A stretch of 64,000 bases of DNA from an uncultured Eubacteriales bacterium (GTDB lineage Bacteria; Bacillota; Clostridia; Christensenellales; Aristaeellaceae): positions 1 through 64,000 of the forward strand of contig CADBEB010000016.1 of assembly GCA_902793605.1 (NCBI GenBank), written 5' to 3'. The notes under the pieces were generated by a model, which searched no databases, was not told where the DNA came from, and was given only the letters and a program-made list of their open reading frames with translations. Each line of letters opens with the position of its first letter. Position 1 is the stretch's first letter. The position numbers and the translations under genes were made by a program. Shown piece after piece: positions 17,111-25,241 of this stretch.

Positions 17111-18083
17111 CTTGCGTGTCTCCTTCTTCCAGCCATTTCGCTTCCGCTGCCGTCAGCGGATTCGCCGCAGCCTCAATGTGCATATCCAGCCGCTCCGGAT
17201 TTGTGGTGCTGACCACGGCGAACAGGTTCATCGGGCTGGCAAACACATAGCGCATCGCGATTTCGGGCACCGTCAGTCCCTTCCTCTGCGCCATCTCCTC
17301 CGCCCGCTTCAGCCGCTGCAGGTTTTCCGGATACAGGTAGCCTTTCTGCGCATAGCTGTCCAGCACGCGTCGGGCGCCTTCCGGGTCATCCGAGCGGAAC
17401 TTGCCGCTGAAAAAACCCCGTCCAAGGCTCGAATAGGCCACCACCGGCATATGGGTCGCTGCGTACCATTCCCGGTCTTCCCGGTGCTCCGGTCCGGCGA
17501 TCGACACGCATCCGCCGCCCCACAGGTCCTCCATCTGCAGCGCCAGGCCGTAGTTCGGACTGGACACGCTGAAGTCCTCGATCCGGTTCTGCAGCGCGTA
17601 CAGGTTTCCTTCCCGGATCCGGTTCACCGTCCAGTTGGATACGCCGAACAGGCGGATCTTCTCCTGCCGCTTTGCCTCGTACAGGGTCTCCATGATCTCG
17701 CTGACCGGCGTCTCCGGGTCGTCCCGGTGCAGCAGGAAAATGTCGATGTAGTCCGTCTGCAGGGTCTTCAGGCTGGTCTCCAGCTGTTCCCGGATCACCT
17801 GCCGGTTCACCTTCACCACGCCATCCCGGATATCGCCGCACTTGGTCAGCACGATGACCTTCTCCCGGTTGCGCCGCCGCCGGATCCATCCGCCGAGCAC
17901 TTCCTCCGCCCGGCCGTAGCTGCGGGCACAGTCAAAGAAATTGATGCCGCGCTCCGCCGCGCCGTCCAGCAGCGCGTCCGCGTTCCCGCCGGAGGTCATC
18001 GGACCGATCGCCGTCCCGAATACGATCCTGGACGCCGGCAAGGGCAGCATCTCAATGCTTCCGTAAGTCATCGCACTGTTCAA
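17103..18083 (-). CDS. Aldo/keto reductase
   Basis: 326 residues. Tetrad residues are seen in FFDCARSYG (Asp, Tyr), VLTKCGD (Lys) and FLLHRDDP (His). The remainder follows the eight-stranded barrel pattern, with the NADPH-binding region near ANPLFAVVST-type sequence replaced by MNLFAVVSTTNPERL. It differs clearly from the reductase encoded next, so this is not a recent duplication. First gene of a presumed three-gene operon with that reductase and a zinc-ribbon protein. It may reduce sugar aldehydes, in keeping with the carbohydrate importers nearby (inference). Confidence 0.9.
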   Translation of the reverse strand: MNSAMTYGSIEMLPLPASRIVFGTAIGPMTSGGNADALLDGAAERGINFFDCARSYGRAEEVLGGWIRRRRNREKVIVLTKCGDIRDGVVKVNRQVIREQLETSLKTLQTDYIDIFLLHRDDPETPVSEIMETLYEAKRQEKIRLFGVSNWTVNRIREGNLYALQNRIEDFSVSSPNYGLALQMEDLWGGGCVSIAGPEHREDREWYAATHMPVVAYSSLGRGFFSGKFRSDDPEGARRVLDSYAQKGYLYPENLQRLKRAEEMAQRKGLTVPEIAMRYVFASPMNLFAVVSTTNPERLDMHIEAAANPLTAAEAKWLEEGDTQDV

Positions 18084-18170
18084 TTTCGGTCACTTCCTCT
18101 CAAAAATCAGAATACCGTCTCACATGATCTGTGTCAATGCTTCCCTTCTTATTCTTTAGGGGCATTCACG

Positions 18171-18202
18171 CAAAAACCGGAAGAGCATCCCTGCTCTTCC
18201 GG
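18171..18202 (-). terminator. Terminator of the Mms-like sugar importer operon
   Basis: CCGGAAGAG/CTCTTCCGG hairpin followed by TTTTTG on the minus strand, 18 bp past the last permease gene. Confidence 0.92.
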
Positions 18203-18219
18203 AAGTGAAGCCTGTTGGA

Positions 18220-19419
18220 TTACTTCTGCTTTTTCTTGCTCAGGATATCGAACACCACAGCAGCCAGAAGGACGAAGCCCTTGACCACGCGCTGATAGTT
18301 CGCGTCCAGGTTGACCTGGAACATGCCCAGGTTGATCACGCCGATCAGCGTCGCGCCGATGACCATGCCCAGGACGGATCCGGCACCGCCGCTGGCGGAA
18401 ACACCGCCCACGACGCAGGCCGAAATGGCGTCCATCTCGAAGTTCTTGCCGGCATCCGCGTTGGCCGCTGTGTAGCGGGAGATCGTCGTCATGGCGGCAA
18501 TACTGGTCAGGAAAGCCATGTTCAGATAAGCCAGGAACATGATCCGTTTGGTATTGACGCCGGACAGGCGAGCCGCCTCGATGTTGCCGCCCACCACGTA
18601 GAAGTGACGGCCGATCGTGGTCTTGCTCGTGATGAACGCATAGACCAGCACGACGCCTGCGACCCACAGCAGCACGGTGGGAATACCGCCGGCAAGGGAG
18701 AGCTTGTACATCACCAGCAGGATGACCGCCGCGCCGAGAGCGCTCTTGGCGATATCCATTTTGAGCTCGTCCACTTCATAGCCCTTCTTCAGCCGTGTCG
18801 CGCGGGTCCTGAAGATCATCAGGACGACCAGCGCGGCCGCCACGATGCCGACGATCATGCAGGGCCAGTTCATTTCTCCTTCCGGCGTCTTGAACAGCGT
18901 TCCGGAGAAGATGTTCAGGAAGTCCTGGTTATCCTTGATGGAAATCGAGTTGGTAATGGATACGCTCAGAATGGATGTGCCCAGGCCGCGGAAGGCCAGA
19001 TAGCCGGCCAATGTCGCGATCCACGGCGGAACGTGCACATACGCGATGATTGCGCCCAGGCCGCAGCCGTAGGCGATACCGATCGCCAGAAGGGCCAGGA
19101 TCGATACGCCGGCGCCCCATCCCCACATCACCATCATCGTGCCGCCCAGAGCTCCCAGCAGGCAGACCACGGAGCCGCAGCTCAGGTCAATGTTGCCGCC
19201 GGTCAGCATGCACATCAGCATGCCGCAGCCAAGGATGAAAACATATGCGTTCTGGTTGATCAGGGAGTTGAAGCTGTTGGGTCTGAACATCCGGCCCTGG
19301 GTCATGATTGTAAAGAAGATATACACCAGCACCAGGACCAGGAGCATGGCATTCTGCTTCAGCAGTGATACCGGATCCGCTTTCCGGATCGTGGATTGCT
19401 TAACAACATTCTTTTCCAT
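18220..19419 (-). CDS. Sugar ABC importer permease (XylH/MmsB family), second of two
   Basis: 399 residues, a multi-span CUT2 permease (BPD_transp_2 family). Diagnostic pieces are TGGNIDLSCGSVV near the N-terminus, VPPWIATLAGYLAFRGLG in the middle and a GRHFYVVGGNIEAARLSGV loop, where permeases of this family contact the ATPase. It is about 60 residues longer than RbsC-type permeases because of a hydrophilic insert, as in XylH and MmsB. It follows a paralogous full-length permease by 20 bp. CUT2 systems usually use one permease as a homodimer, so two genes suggest a heterodimer. Last gene of its operon. Confidence 0.9.
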   Translation of the reverse strand: MEKNVVKQSTIRKADPVSLLKQNAMLLVLVLVYIFFTIMTQGRMFRPNSFNSLINQNAYVFILGCGMLMCMLTGGNIDLSCGSVVCLLGALGGTMMVMWGWGAGVSILALLAIGIAYGCGLGAIIAYVHVPPWIATLAGYLAFRGLGTSILSVSITNSISIKDNQDFLNIFSGTLFKTPEGEMNWPCMIVGIVAAALVVLMIFRTRATRLKKGYEVDELKMDIAKSALGAAVILLVMYKLSLAGGIPTVLLWVAGVVLVYAFITSKTTIGRHFYVVGGNIEAARLSGVNTKRIMFLAYLNMAFLTSIAAMTTISRYTAANADAGKNFEMDAISACVVGGVSASGGAGSVLGMVIGATLIGVINLGMFQVNLDANYQRVVKGFVLLAAVVFDILSKKKQK

Positions 19420-19439
19420 TATTCGCCATCCTCCTTCCC

Positions 19440-20627
19440 TTACCGTTTCTGCCGCTTGGACAGCACGTCGAAGACGACAGCCAGCAGCAGGACGAGCCCC
19501 TTGACCACCTTCTGGAAGTTGGAGTCAACGCCGACGATATTCATGCCCTGGTTGATGACGCCCATCAGCACGGCGCCGACGATCATGCCGCTCACCTTGC
19601 CGACGCCGCCATAGGCGGAAGCGCCGCCGATGAAGCAGGACGCGATGGCGTCCATCTCATAGCCTTCGGCATAGGTCGGGTCAATACCCTTTGCCCGCGC
19701 TGCCGTCAGGATACCGGCCAGGCCGGCCATCAGGCCGATGCTTGCGTAGGCAAACCAGTAGACGTTCCGGGTTTTGACACCGGAGAGCGCCGTAGCCTTT
19801 TCGTTGCCGCCCACCGCGTACAGATGACGGCCGATGGCAGTCTTGGTGGTAATGTACTGATAGATTCCGAGCACCAGGCCGATCCAGATCAGTACGGTCG
19901 GGAAGCCCTTATGGCTCGCCAGCTTGAATGTCAGCCAGATCACCACGGCGGAGATGACGGCGGTCGTCGCGAGCTGCGCCGGGATGGATTGATGAATGTT
20001 CAGTTTCTTCTGGATCAGAATCTTGCGGACCTTCAGCCCGATAAAGATCAGGACCGCGATGATACCGATCGCAAGGCATGTCAGGTTCGGTTTCCCTGTG
20101 GTTCCCATCGCCTGCCGGATGAAGTCCGGCACATAGCATTTGGCACCGCCGCCGAACAGATTCAGGAAAGCTTCATTGGTTACGGAAACCTGATAACCGC
20201 CCAGGACCACATTGGAAAAACCGCGGAAAGCGTACATGCCGGACAGCGTCGCGATAAATGCGGGAACATGCAGCTTTGCGATCCAGAAACCCTGGAAGGC
20301 GCCGATCAGCAGACCGATGGCCAGCATCGCCAGCACGGCGATCCACATGTTCACGTCGTTGTCCATCAGCACACAGCCGACGGCTGCGGTAAAGCAGACC
20401 ACGGAGCCGACAGACAGGTCGATGTTGCCGCCTGTCAGGATGCACAGCAGCATACCGGCCGCCAGGACGAACACATAACCGTTCTGGGAGATCAGGTTAT
20501 TGATGTTGCCGGGCAGCAGATTCTTTCCTCCGGTAAGGATCGCGAAGAAGATCACGACCACGACCAGGGCGATGATCATCGTGTATTTCTGGAAAAAAGC
20601 ACCAACGCTCATTCTGTTTTCATTCAT
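19440..20627 (-). CDS. Sugar ABC importer permease (XylH/MmsB family), first of two
   Basis: 395 residues. Same architecture as the following permease: TGGNIDLSVGSVV, VPAFIATLSGMYAFRGF and GRHLYAVGGNEKATALSGV. Its sequence is closer to the canonical MmsB/XylH pattern. It starts 2 bp after the ATPase gene stop and precedes its paralogue by 20 bp. Together they would form the transmembrane channel for a monosaccharide such as xylose, arabinose or glucose (family-level inference). No catabolic gene is nearby to narrow the substrate. Confidence 0.92.
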   Translation of the reverse strand: MNENRMSVGAFFQKYTMIIALVVVVIFFAILTGGKNLLPGNINNLISQNGYVFVLAAGMLLCILTGGNIDLSVGSVVCFTAAVGCVLMDNDVNMWIAVLAMLAIGLLIGAFQGFWIAKLHVPAFIATLSGMYAFRGFSNVVLGGYQVSVTNEAFLNLFGGGAKCYVPDFIRQAMGTTGKPNLTCLAIGIIAVLIFIGLKVRKILIQKKLNIHQSIPAQLATTAVISAVVIWLTFKLASHKGFPTVLIWIGLVLGIYQYITTKTAIGRHLYAVGGNEKATALSGVKTRNVYWFAYASIGLMAGLAGILTAARAKGIDPTYAEGYEMDAIASCFIGGASAYGGVGKVSGMIVGAVLMGVINQGMNIVGVDSNFQKVVKGLVLLLAVVFDVLSKRQKR

Positions 20628-20629
20628 CG

Positions 20630-22174
20630 TCAGTCACCCCTTCCCGACTGGAGGATCAGCGCCATGATGTTTTCCTGCGTGGCTTCCGATGCCTTCATTT
20701 CACCGACGAACTTGCCCTCGTTCATAATGTAGATCCGGTCGCTCATGCCCAGCACCTCCGGCAGTTCGGAGGAGATCATGACCACGCACTTGCCGGCTGC
20801 CGCCAGGTCGTTGATGATACAGTAGATCTCATACTTGGCGCCGACATCGATACCGCGGGTCGGCTCGTCCAGCAGCATGATGTCCGGTTCCGCGAACATC
20901 CACTTTGCCAGCAGCACCTTCTGCTGGTTTCCGCCGGAGAGGTTGCCCACCAGCTGCTCAACGCTCGGTGTCTTTGTCTTCAGTTTTTCCCGGTATTCCT
21001 CCGCGACGGCGTATTCCTTGTCGCCGTCGATCACCATATGATTGGAGATCGCGTCCAGGTGCGCCAGGGATGTGTTCACCTTGATGGACTGGCTCAGCAC
21101 CAGGCCGTTGCCCTTCCGGTCTTCGGTCACGTAGGCGATCTTGTGCCTGATCGCGTCGTCCGCACCCTTTTTGATCTTCACTTCTTTGCCGTCGATCTTC
21201 ATCGTACCGGAAATGTTAACGCCGTAGGTCTGGCCGAAGATACTCATGGCCAGTTCCGTCCGGCCGGCGCCCATCAGGCCGTAGATGCCCACAACCTCGC
21301 CCTTACGGACGTACATGGACACATTGTCAACCACCTTGCGCTCCGGATAAAGGGGATGGTGCACCGTCCAGTTGTCCACTTCCAGCTGGATGTCGCCCAC
21401 GGTGACGCCTTCGCGTTTCGGGAAGCGGTTAGTCATCTCGCGGCCGACCATGCCCTTGATGATGCGCTCTTCACTGACCGGTTCCGGGCCGCGGTTGTCG
21501 ATCGTCTCGATTGTGGCGCCGTCCCGGACAACGGTTATTTTATCCGCGACGTAGGCGACCTCGTTGAGCTTATGGGAAATGATAATCATCGTCATTCCCT
21601 GCTTCTTAAACCCAAGCATCAGATCCAGCAGCGCGCGGGAATCTTCTTCGTTCAGGGAGGATGTGGGCTCATCCAGGATCAGCAGCCTTGCCTGCTTGGC
21701 CAGCGCCTTGGCGATTTCAACCAGCTGCTGTTTGCCGGTACCGATATCCTTGACCTGCGTCTTCGAGCTTTCTGAAAGCCCGACCATCCTCAGGTATTTA
21801 TCGGCTTCGGAATAGGTGGTGTTCCAGTCGATCGCAAGCTTATGCCCGCGCTCATTGCCCAGGTACATGTTTTCGCCGATCGTCATTTCCGGCACCAGCG
21901 CCAGTTCCTGATGGATGATGACGATGCCCAGTTTTTCGGAATCCTTGATGTTATGGAATTGGCAGACTTTTCCGTCGTAGATGATATCCCCTTCATAGGT
22001 TCCGTAGGGATAGATGCCGCTCAGCACGTTCATCAGCGTGGATTTGCCGGCGCCGTTTTCGCCGACCAGAGCGTGGATTTCGCCCTCTTCCACCTGGAAA
22101 TTCACGTTGTCGAGCGCTTTAACACCCGGGAAAGTCTTGGTAATGTTTTTCATTTCCAGCAGAATCTTAGCCAT
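20630..22174 (-). CDS. mmsA: Sugar ABC importer ATPase (MmsA/XylG/GguA family)
   Basis: 514 residues with two fused nucleotide-binding domains. The first has Walker [10 protein letters not shown] (about 37-45), a degenerate signature IGTGKQQ and Walker [12 protein letters not shown]. The second has signature LSGGNQQK and Walker [13 protein letters not shown]. Both keep the catalytic Glu. The interdomain segment [14 protein letters not shown] matches multiple-monosaccharide (MmsA/GguA) ATPases. The preceding intergenic region contains a strong stem-loop. AGGA ribosome site before the ATG. Confidence 0.93.
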   Translation of the reverse strand: MAKILLEMKNITKTFPGVKALDNVNFQVEEGEIHALVGENGAGKSTLMNVLSGIYPYGTYEGDIIYDGKVCQFHNIKDSEKLGIVIIHQELALVPEMTIGENMYLGNERGHKLAIDWNTTYSEADKYLRMVGLSESSKTQVKDIGTGKQQLVEIAKALAKQARLLILDEPTSSLNEEDSRALLDLMLGFKKQGMTMIIISHKLNEVAYVADKITVVRDGATIETIDNRGPEPVSEERIIKGMVGREMTNRFPKREGVTVGDIQLEVDNWTVHHPLYPERKVVDNVSMYVRKGEVVGIYGLMGAGRTELAMSIFGQTYGVNISGTMKIDGKEVKIKKGADDAIRHKIAYVTEDRKGNGLVLSQSIKVNTSLAHLDAISNHMVIDGDKEYAVAEEYREKLKTKTPSVEQLVGNLSGGNQQKVLLAKWMFAEPDIMLLDEPTRGIDVGAKYEIYCIINDLAAAGKCVVMISSELPEVLGMSDRIYIMNEGKFVGEMKASEATQENIMALILQSGRGD

Positions 22175-22240
22175 GCTTTTCCTCCGGTTTCCCCCGGGTG
22201 GGGAAAGTTTTCAGACAGGAAATTGCGACTTCCCTTAAAC

Positions 22241-22270
22241 GATGCAGGCGGGCTGGGGCCCGCCTGCATC
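22241..22270 (-). promoter_or_regulatory. Stem-loop between binding-protein and ATPase genes
   Basis: A perfect 13-bp stem (GATGCAGGCGGGC) with a 4-base loop lies just after the binding-protein stop codon. No strong T run follows, so it more likely protects the 3' end of the binding-protein mRNA or causes partial termination. Confidence 0.7.
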
Positions 22271-22290
22271 TGAATAACCTTGGTTTTGAA

Positions 22291-23343
22291 TTACTTCAGG
22301 TCGTCTTCGGTGTAGTAGCCGGAGTCGATCAGCAGTTCTTTGTAGTTGTTGGCATCGCCGAACACGGGCTCGCACAGGAAGGACGGAACGACCTTCTTGT
22401 TGTTGTTGTAGGTGGTGGTGTCGTTGACTTCGACTTCTTCACCCTTCAGGATCTGGTCGATCATCTTCACAACCTGGGCAGCCAGGGTCCGGGTGTCTTT
22501 GAACACGGACATGCTCTGCTTGCCGGCGATCATGTTCTTAACGTTGGCCTTGTCGCAGTCCTGACCGGTGATGATCGGCCAGCCCAGACCTTCAACGTCA
22601 TAGTTGGCTTCCAGGGCGTTGGTCACGCCGTAAGCGGTGGAGTCGTTGGAGCAAACCCACGCATCCAGCTTGCTGCCGTCAGCGTAGTTGGAGCTCAGGA
22701 TGTCTTCAGCGCGCTTCTGGGCGGTCTCAGACTTCCAGCCGGGGGTCGCAACGTCAGCGAAATTGGTCTGGCCGGACTTCACAACGATCTTGCCAGCTTC
22801 GATGTAGGGCTTCAGGACGTCGTAAGCGCCGTTGAAGAAGAAGCCCGCGTTGTTGTCACCGGGGTCGCCGGCGGTGAACTCGAAGTAGAAGGGGCCTTCA
22901 GCATTGTCCAGATCCAGCTTTTCTTTCACATAGGTGCCCTGAACGGTACCGACCTTGTAGTTGTCGAAGGTGGCATAGTAGTCAACATTCTCATTGTCCA
23001 TCAGCAGACGGTCATAAGCGATGACTTTGCAGCCCTTTTCAGCAGCCTTGTCCAGAGCCTGACCAAGGGAGGAACCTTCGATCGCAGCGATAACCACAAC
23101 CTTGGCACCGTTGTCGATCATGGTCTCAACCTGAGCCAGCTGGGTGGGCACGTCGTTGGAGGCGAACTGCAGTTCAACATCGTAGCCGGCTTCTTTCAGC
23201 AGCTTCTCCATGTTGTCGCCATCCTGGTTCCAACGCTGGAGGTCCTTGGTGGGCATGGAAACGCCGACCAGGTCAGCAGCCAGAGCGGAGGCACAGGACA
23301 GAACCAGCGCCAGAGCAAGTACCAGAGCAAGAATCTTCTTCAT
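22291..23343 (-). CDS. Sugar-binding protein (ChvE/XylF-like) of the Mms importer
   Basis: 350 residues. The start is set at MKKILALVLA with AGGAGTG 8 bp upstream; a longer open frame upstream carries no ribosome site. The signal peptide ends near ALAADLVGV; LVLSC might serve as a lipobox. The mature protein has ChvE/XylF-type features: VGVSMPTKDLQRWNQDG near the start, AIEGSSLGQALDKAAEKGCKVIAYDRL, and the hinge region WPIITGQDCDKANVKNMI. These proteins capture monosaccharides outside the membrane and deliver them to the permease. First gene of the operon, with its own promoter and an operator-like motif upstream. Confidence 0.93.
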   Translation of the reverse strand: MKKILALVLALALVLSCASALAADLVGVSMPTKDLQRWNQDGDNMEKLLKEAGYDVELQFASNDVPTQLAQVETMIDNGAKVVVIAAIEGSSLGQALDKAAEKGCKVIAYDRLLMDNENVDYYATFDNYKVGTVQGTYVKEKLDLDNAEGPFYFEFTAGDPGDNNAGFFFNGAYDVLKPYIEAGKIVVKSGQTNFADVATPGWKSETAQKRAEDILSSNYADGSKLDAWVCSNDSTAYGVTNALEANYDVEGLGWPIITGQDCDKANVKNMIAGKQSMSVFKDTRTLAAQVVKMIDQILKGEEVEVNDTTTYNNNKKVVPSFLCEPVFGDANNYKELLIDSGYYTEDDLK

Positions 23344-23404
23344 ATGGGGTACACTCCTTTTTTTATTTTTTTCCGGATTAAATATCCGGAAATGAACTGA
23401 CCAT

Positions 23405-23433
23405 ATTCTACACTCGTCACCCGTATTTGTAAA
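23405..23433 (-). promoter_or_regulatory. Promoter of the Mms-like operon
   Basis: Minus strand TTTACA (23428-23433), a 17-bp spacer and TAGAAT (23405-23410), about 60 bp before the binding-protein start codon. Confidence 0.7.
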
Positions 23434-23452
23434 TACCTTTTCCCCAAAAAAC

Positions 23453-23466
23453 GAAAACGGTACCGA
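23453..23466 (+). promoter_or_regulatory. Operator-like motif GAAAACGGTACCGA
   Basis: This 14-bp motif lies 20 bp upstream of the -35 box of the Mms operon. A 13-of-14 match lies 6 bp upstream of the -35 box of another sugar operon (33030-33043). It contains a GGTACC palindrome and an AACG core typical of LacI-family operators. Confidence 0.5.
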
Positions 23467-23510
23467 AAGAATACAATGAGATAATAACTGGATTTGCGGA
23501 GCAATCGTTT

Positions 23511-23795
23511 TCACTTTTCGCTGCCGCTTTCCTCATTTTTTGCTCCGTCTTCCTGCGCATCAAGGTCCACAGGATTTTCATCCTTGTCCTCCCGGCTTTT
23601 TTTCCAGATTTTCCACGCGGAAACCAGCAGTACCACGCCGATTCCGGCGAAAGCGACGACAGCCAGGATGTTCAGCCACCGCGGCATCGTGGTCGGGACA
23701 TTGTCGACCATGTTCTTTCCCAGTTCATAGGCCAGATAGATCAGATATCCGCCCACAACGCCATATAACATCGACCGGTTCGAACTTGAATTCAT
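23511..23795 (-). CDS. Small membrane protein of unknown function
   Basis: 94 residues from ATG at 23795, chosen because AAGGAGGAG lies 8 bp upstream; an upstream in-frame ATG lacks a ribosome site. Two hydrophobic stretches (about 8-22 and 40-62) are followed by a highly charged tail rich in Asp, Glu and Lys (SREDKDENPVD...). No family recognised. It lies between the galactose and Mms importers on the same strand, but a terminator just upstream at 23905 suggests a separate transcript. Confidence 0.65.
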   Translation of the reverse strand: MNSSSNRSMLYGVVGGYLIYLAYELGKNMVDNVPTTMPRWLNILAVVAFAGIGVVLLVSAWKIWKKSREDKDENPVDLDAQEDGAKNEESGSEK

Positions 23796-23869
23796 ATCGC
23801 TCTCCTCCTTCGTTCCGTCCATGATTGTGCATTTTCCGGGCCAAAAATGCAAGGGGTTTCCGTCTTTTC

Positions 23870-23911
23870 GATGGAGCAAATGCGATGGAACAAATGCGAT
23901 GGAACAAAAAA
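23870..23911. repeat. Short 14-bp tandem repeat
   Basis: GATGGAGCAAATGC, GATGGAACAAATGC and a truncated GATGGAACAAAA follow one another directly next to a terminator. Probably a replication-slippage repeat. Confidence 0.7.
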
Positions 23912-23942
23912 CTGCGTTCCCGGATATGTTCCGGAAACGCAG
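23905..23942 (-). terminator. Terminator of the galactose importer operon
   Basis: CTGCGTTTCCGGA/TCCGGGAACGCAG hairpin followed by TTTTTTG on the minus strand, 8 bp after the coiled-coil gene. Confidence 0.92.
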
Positions 23943-23949
23943 CCGGCTT

Positions 23950-24198
23950 TTACAGCTTGAAGATCCCCGTGGCTTCCAGGATGATCAGGATAAAGACGAT
24001 CACCAGCAGGCCGGATACGACCCAGATCACCCTGTCCATCGTTTTCACGCTGACATGGATGTGATCGTACCAGGACTCCTTCTTTTCTTTGACCGCCTGG
24101 GAGAAAAAGCCGAGCTCCTTCTCCCGTTTCTCCAGTTTCCTTTCCCGCTCTTCCAGCGCTTTTTCCCGCTGTTCGAGCTCTTTCTCTTTCGGATCCAT
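23950..24198 (-). CDS. Small coiled-coil membrane protein
   Basis: 82 residues. Residues 1-30 form a nearly perfect charged heptad coiled coil (KELEQREKALEERERKLEK), followed by a short linker and one C-terminal membrane helix (about 57-77). The topology suggests a tail-anchored cytoplasmic coiled coil. It starts 6 bp after the mglC stop, without a strong ribosome site of its own, so it is translationally coupled to the galactose permease and shares its terminator. No known family. It may modulate the transporter or be a structural adaptor (inference only). Confidence 0.7.
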   Translation of the reverse strand: MDPKEKELEQREKALEERERKLEKREKELGFFSQAVKEKKESWYDHIHVSVKTMDRVIWVVSGLLVIVFILIILEATGIFKL

Positions 24199-24204
24199 AG
24201 CGGA

Positions 24205-25224
24205 TTACTTCTTGGCGATGTACTTGCGGATATCCAGCGAGACCGCAAGCACGATGACCAGGCCCTGCACCACGTAGTTGTAGTAGGGGTTGACGCCCAG
24301 GAACTGCAGGATGATCTTCAGCAGTTCGAACACCAGCACGCCGATCAGGATGCCGGGAACCGTACCGATACCGCCAGTGGTGGAAACGCCGCCGATCGTA
24401 CAGCCGGCGATGGCTTCCAGTTCATAGCCCTGGCCCATGGAAGCGGAGGCGCCGCCGGATTTCGCCGCCAGCAGGTAGCCGGCGATGGCGTACATGATAC
24501 CGGCCGTGGTGTAGATCCGCATCAGCGTCCGGGTGGTGTTCACGCCGGAAACCTCCGCCGCGACGTCGTTGCCGCCGATAGCGTACATGTACTTACCGAA
24601 GCGCATCTTGTTATAGATGAACCAGAATACGATGCCGAACACCGCCGCCACGAACAGCAGGTAGGGCAGGTGGAACCCCTTCACGTCGCCGATCCGGCCG
24701 TTGATCAGGGTGGTGTAGATCTTCTGGAAACCGCCGATGGGCTGCGCGTCGGAGATCACCAGGGAGATACCGTAGATGATCGTCTGCGTGCCCAGGGTGG
24801 CAATGAAGGGCGGTACATGCAGCTTGGTCACGATGAAACCGTTGATCAGGCCCCAGACCAGGCCGAATGCCACAACAATGATGAAGACAAGGCCGATGTT
24901 CATCTCCGGCAGGAACTTCCACAGCCGGCCGTTGTAATCCCCGCGCTGGCACATGATGCCGGCGATAACAGCCGCGAAACCGACCTGGCGGCCGGCGGAC
25001 AGGTCCGTGCCCTTGGTGATCAGGCAGCCGGACACACCCAGGGCGATCAGGAACCGGATGGCCGTGTTGCTCAGCAGGTTCGTCAGGTTTCCCCAGGAGA
25101 AGAAATTATCAACCATGCATCCTACCACGATCGCAGCGATCAGCAGCAGGAAGACAATGGGATTCCGTGTGATGATCTTGATCAGCTTTTTTCCAAAGCT
25201 GCTCTGATTTTTCGTAGCTTCCAT
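24205..25224 (-). CDS. mglC: Galactose/methyl-galactoside ABC importer permease
   Basis: 339 residues. MglC features include ITKGTDLSAGRQVGFAAVIAG, VPPFIATLGTQTIIYGISL and GKYMYAIGGNDVAAEVSGV. About nine hydrophobic segments. The LSAGR stretch and the 120-residue spacing to the middle motif match the E. coli MglC pattern better than RbsC. MglABC imports galactose, glucose and methyl-galactosides. GAGGAGG ribosome site; 17 bp after mglA. Confidence 0.92.
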   Translation of the reverse strand: MEATKNQSSFGKKLIKIITRNPIVFLLLIAAIVVGCMVDNFFSWGNLTNLLSNTAIRFLIALGVSGCLITKGTDLSAGRQVGFAAVIAGIMCQRGDYNGRLWKFLPEMNIGLVFIIVVAFGLVWGLINGFIVTKLHVPPFIATLGTQTIIYGISLVISDAQPIGGFQKIYTTLINGRIGDVKGFHLPYLLFVAAVFGIVFWFIYNKMRFGKYMYAIGGNDVAAEVSGVNTTRTLMRIYTTAGIMYAIAGYLLAAKSGGASASMGQGYELEAIAGCTIGGVSTTGGIGTVPGILIGVLVFELLKIILQFLGVNPYYNYVVQGLVIVLAVSLDIRKYIAKK

Positions 25225-25241
25225 TTGTTTTTCCTCCTCTG

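Noticed and set aside
15419..17212. Long plus-strand open frame opposite the zinc-ribbon and aldo/keto reductase genes
   Set aside because: It mirrors clearly recognisable minus-strand enzymes, has low-complexity Arg/Pro/Gln-rich translation and no ribosome site. High GC at third positions creates such antisense frames.
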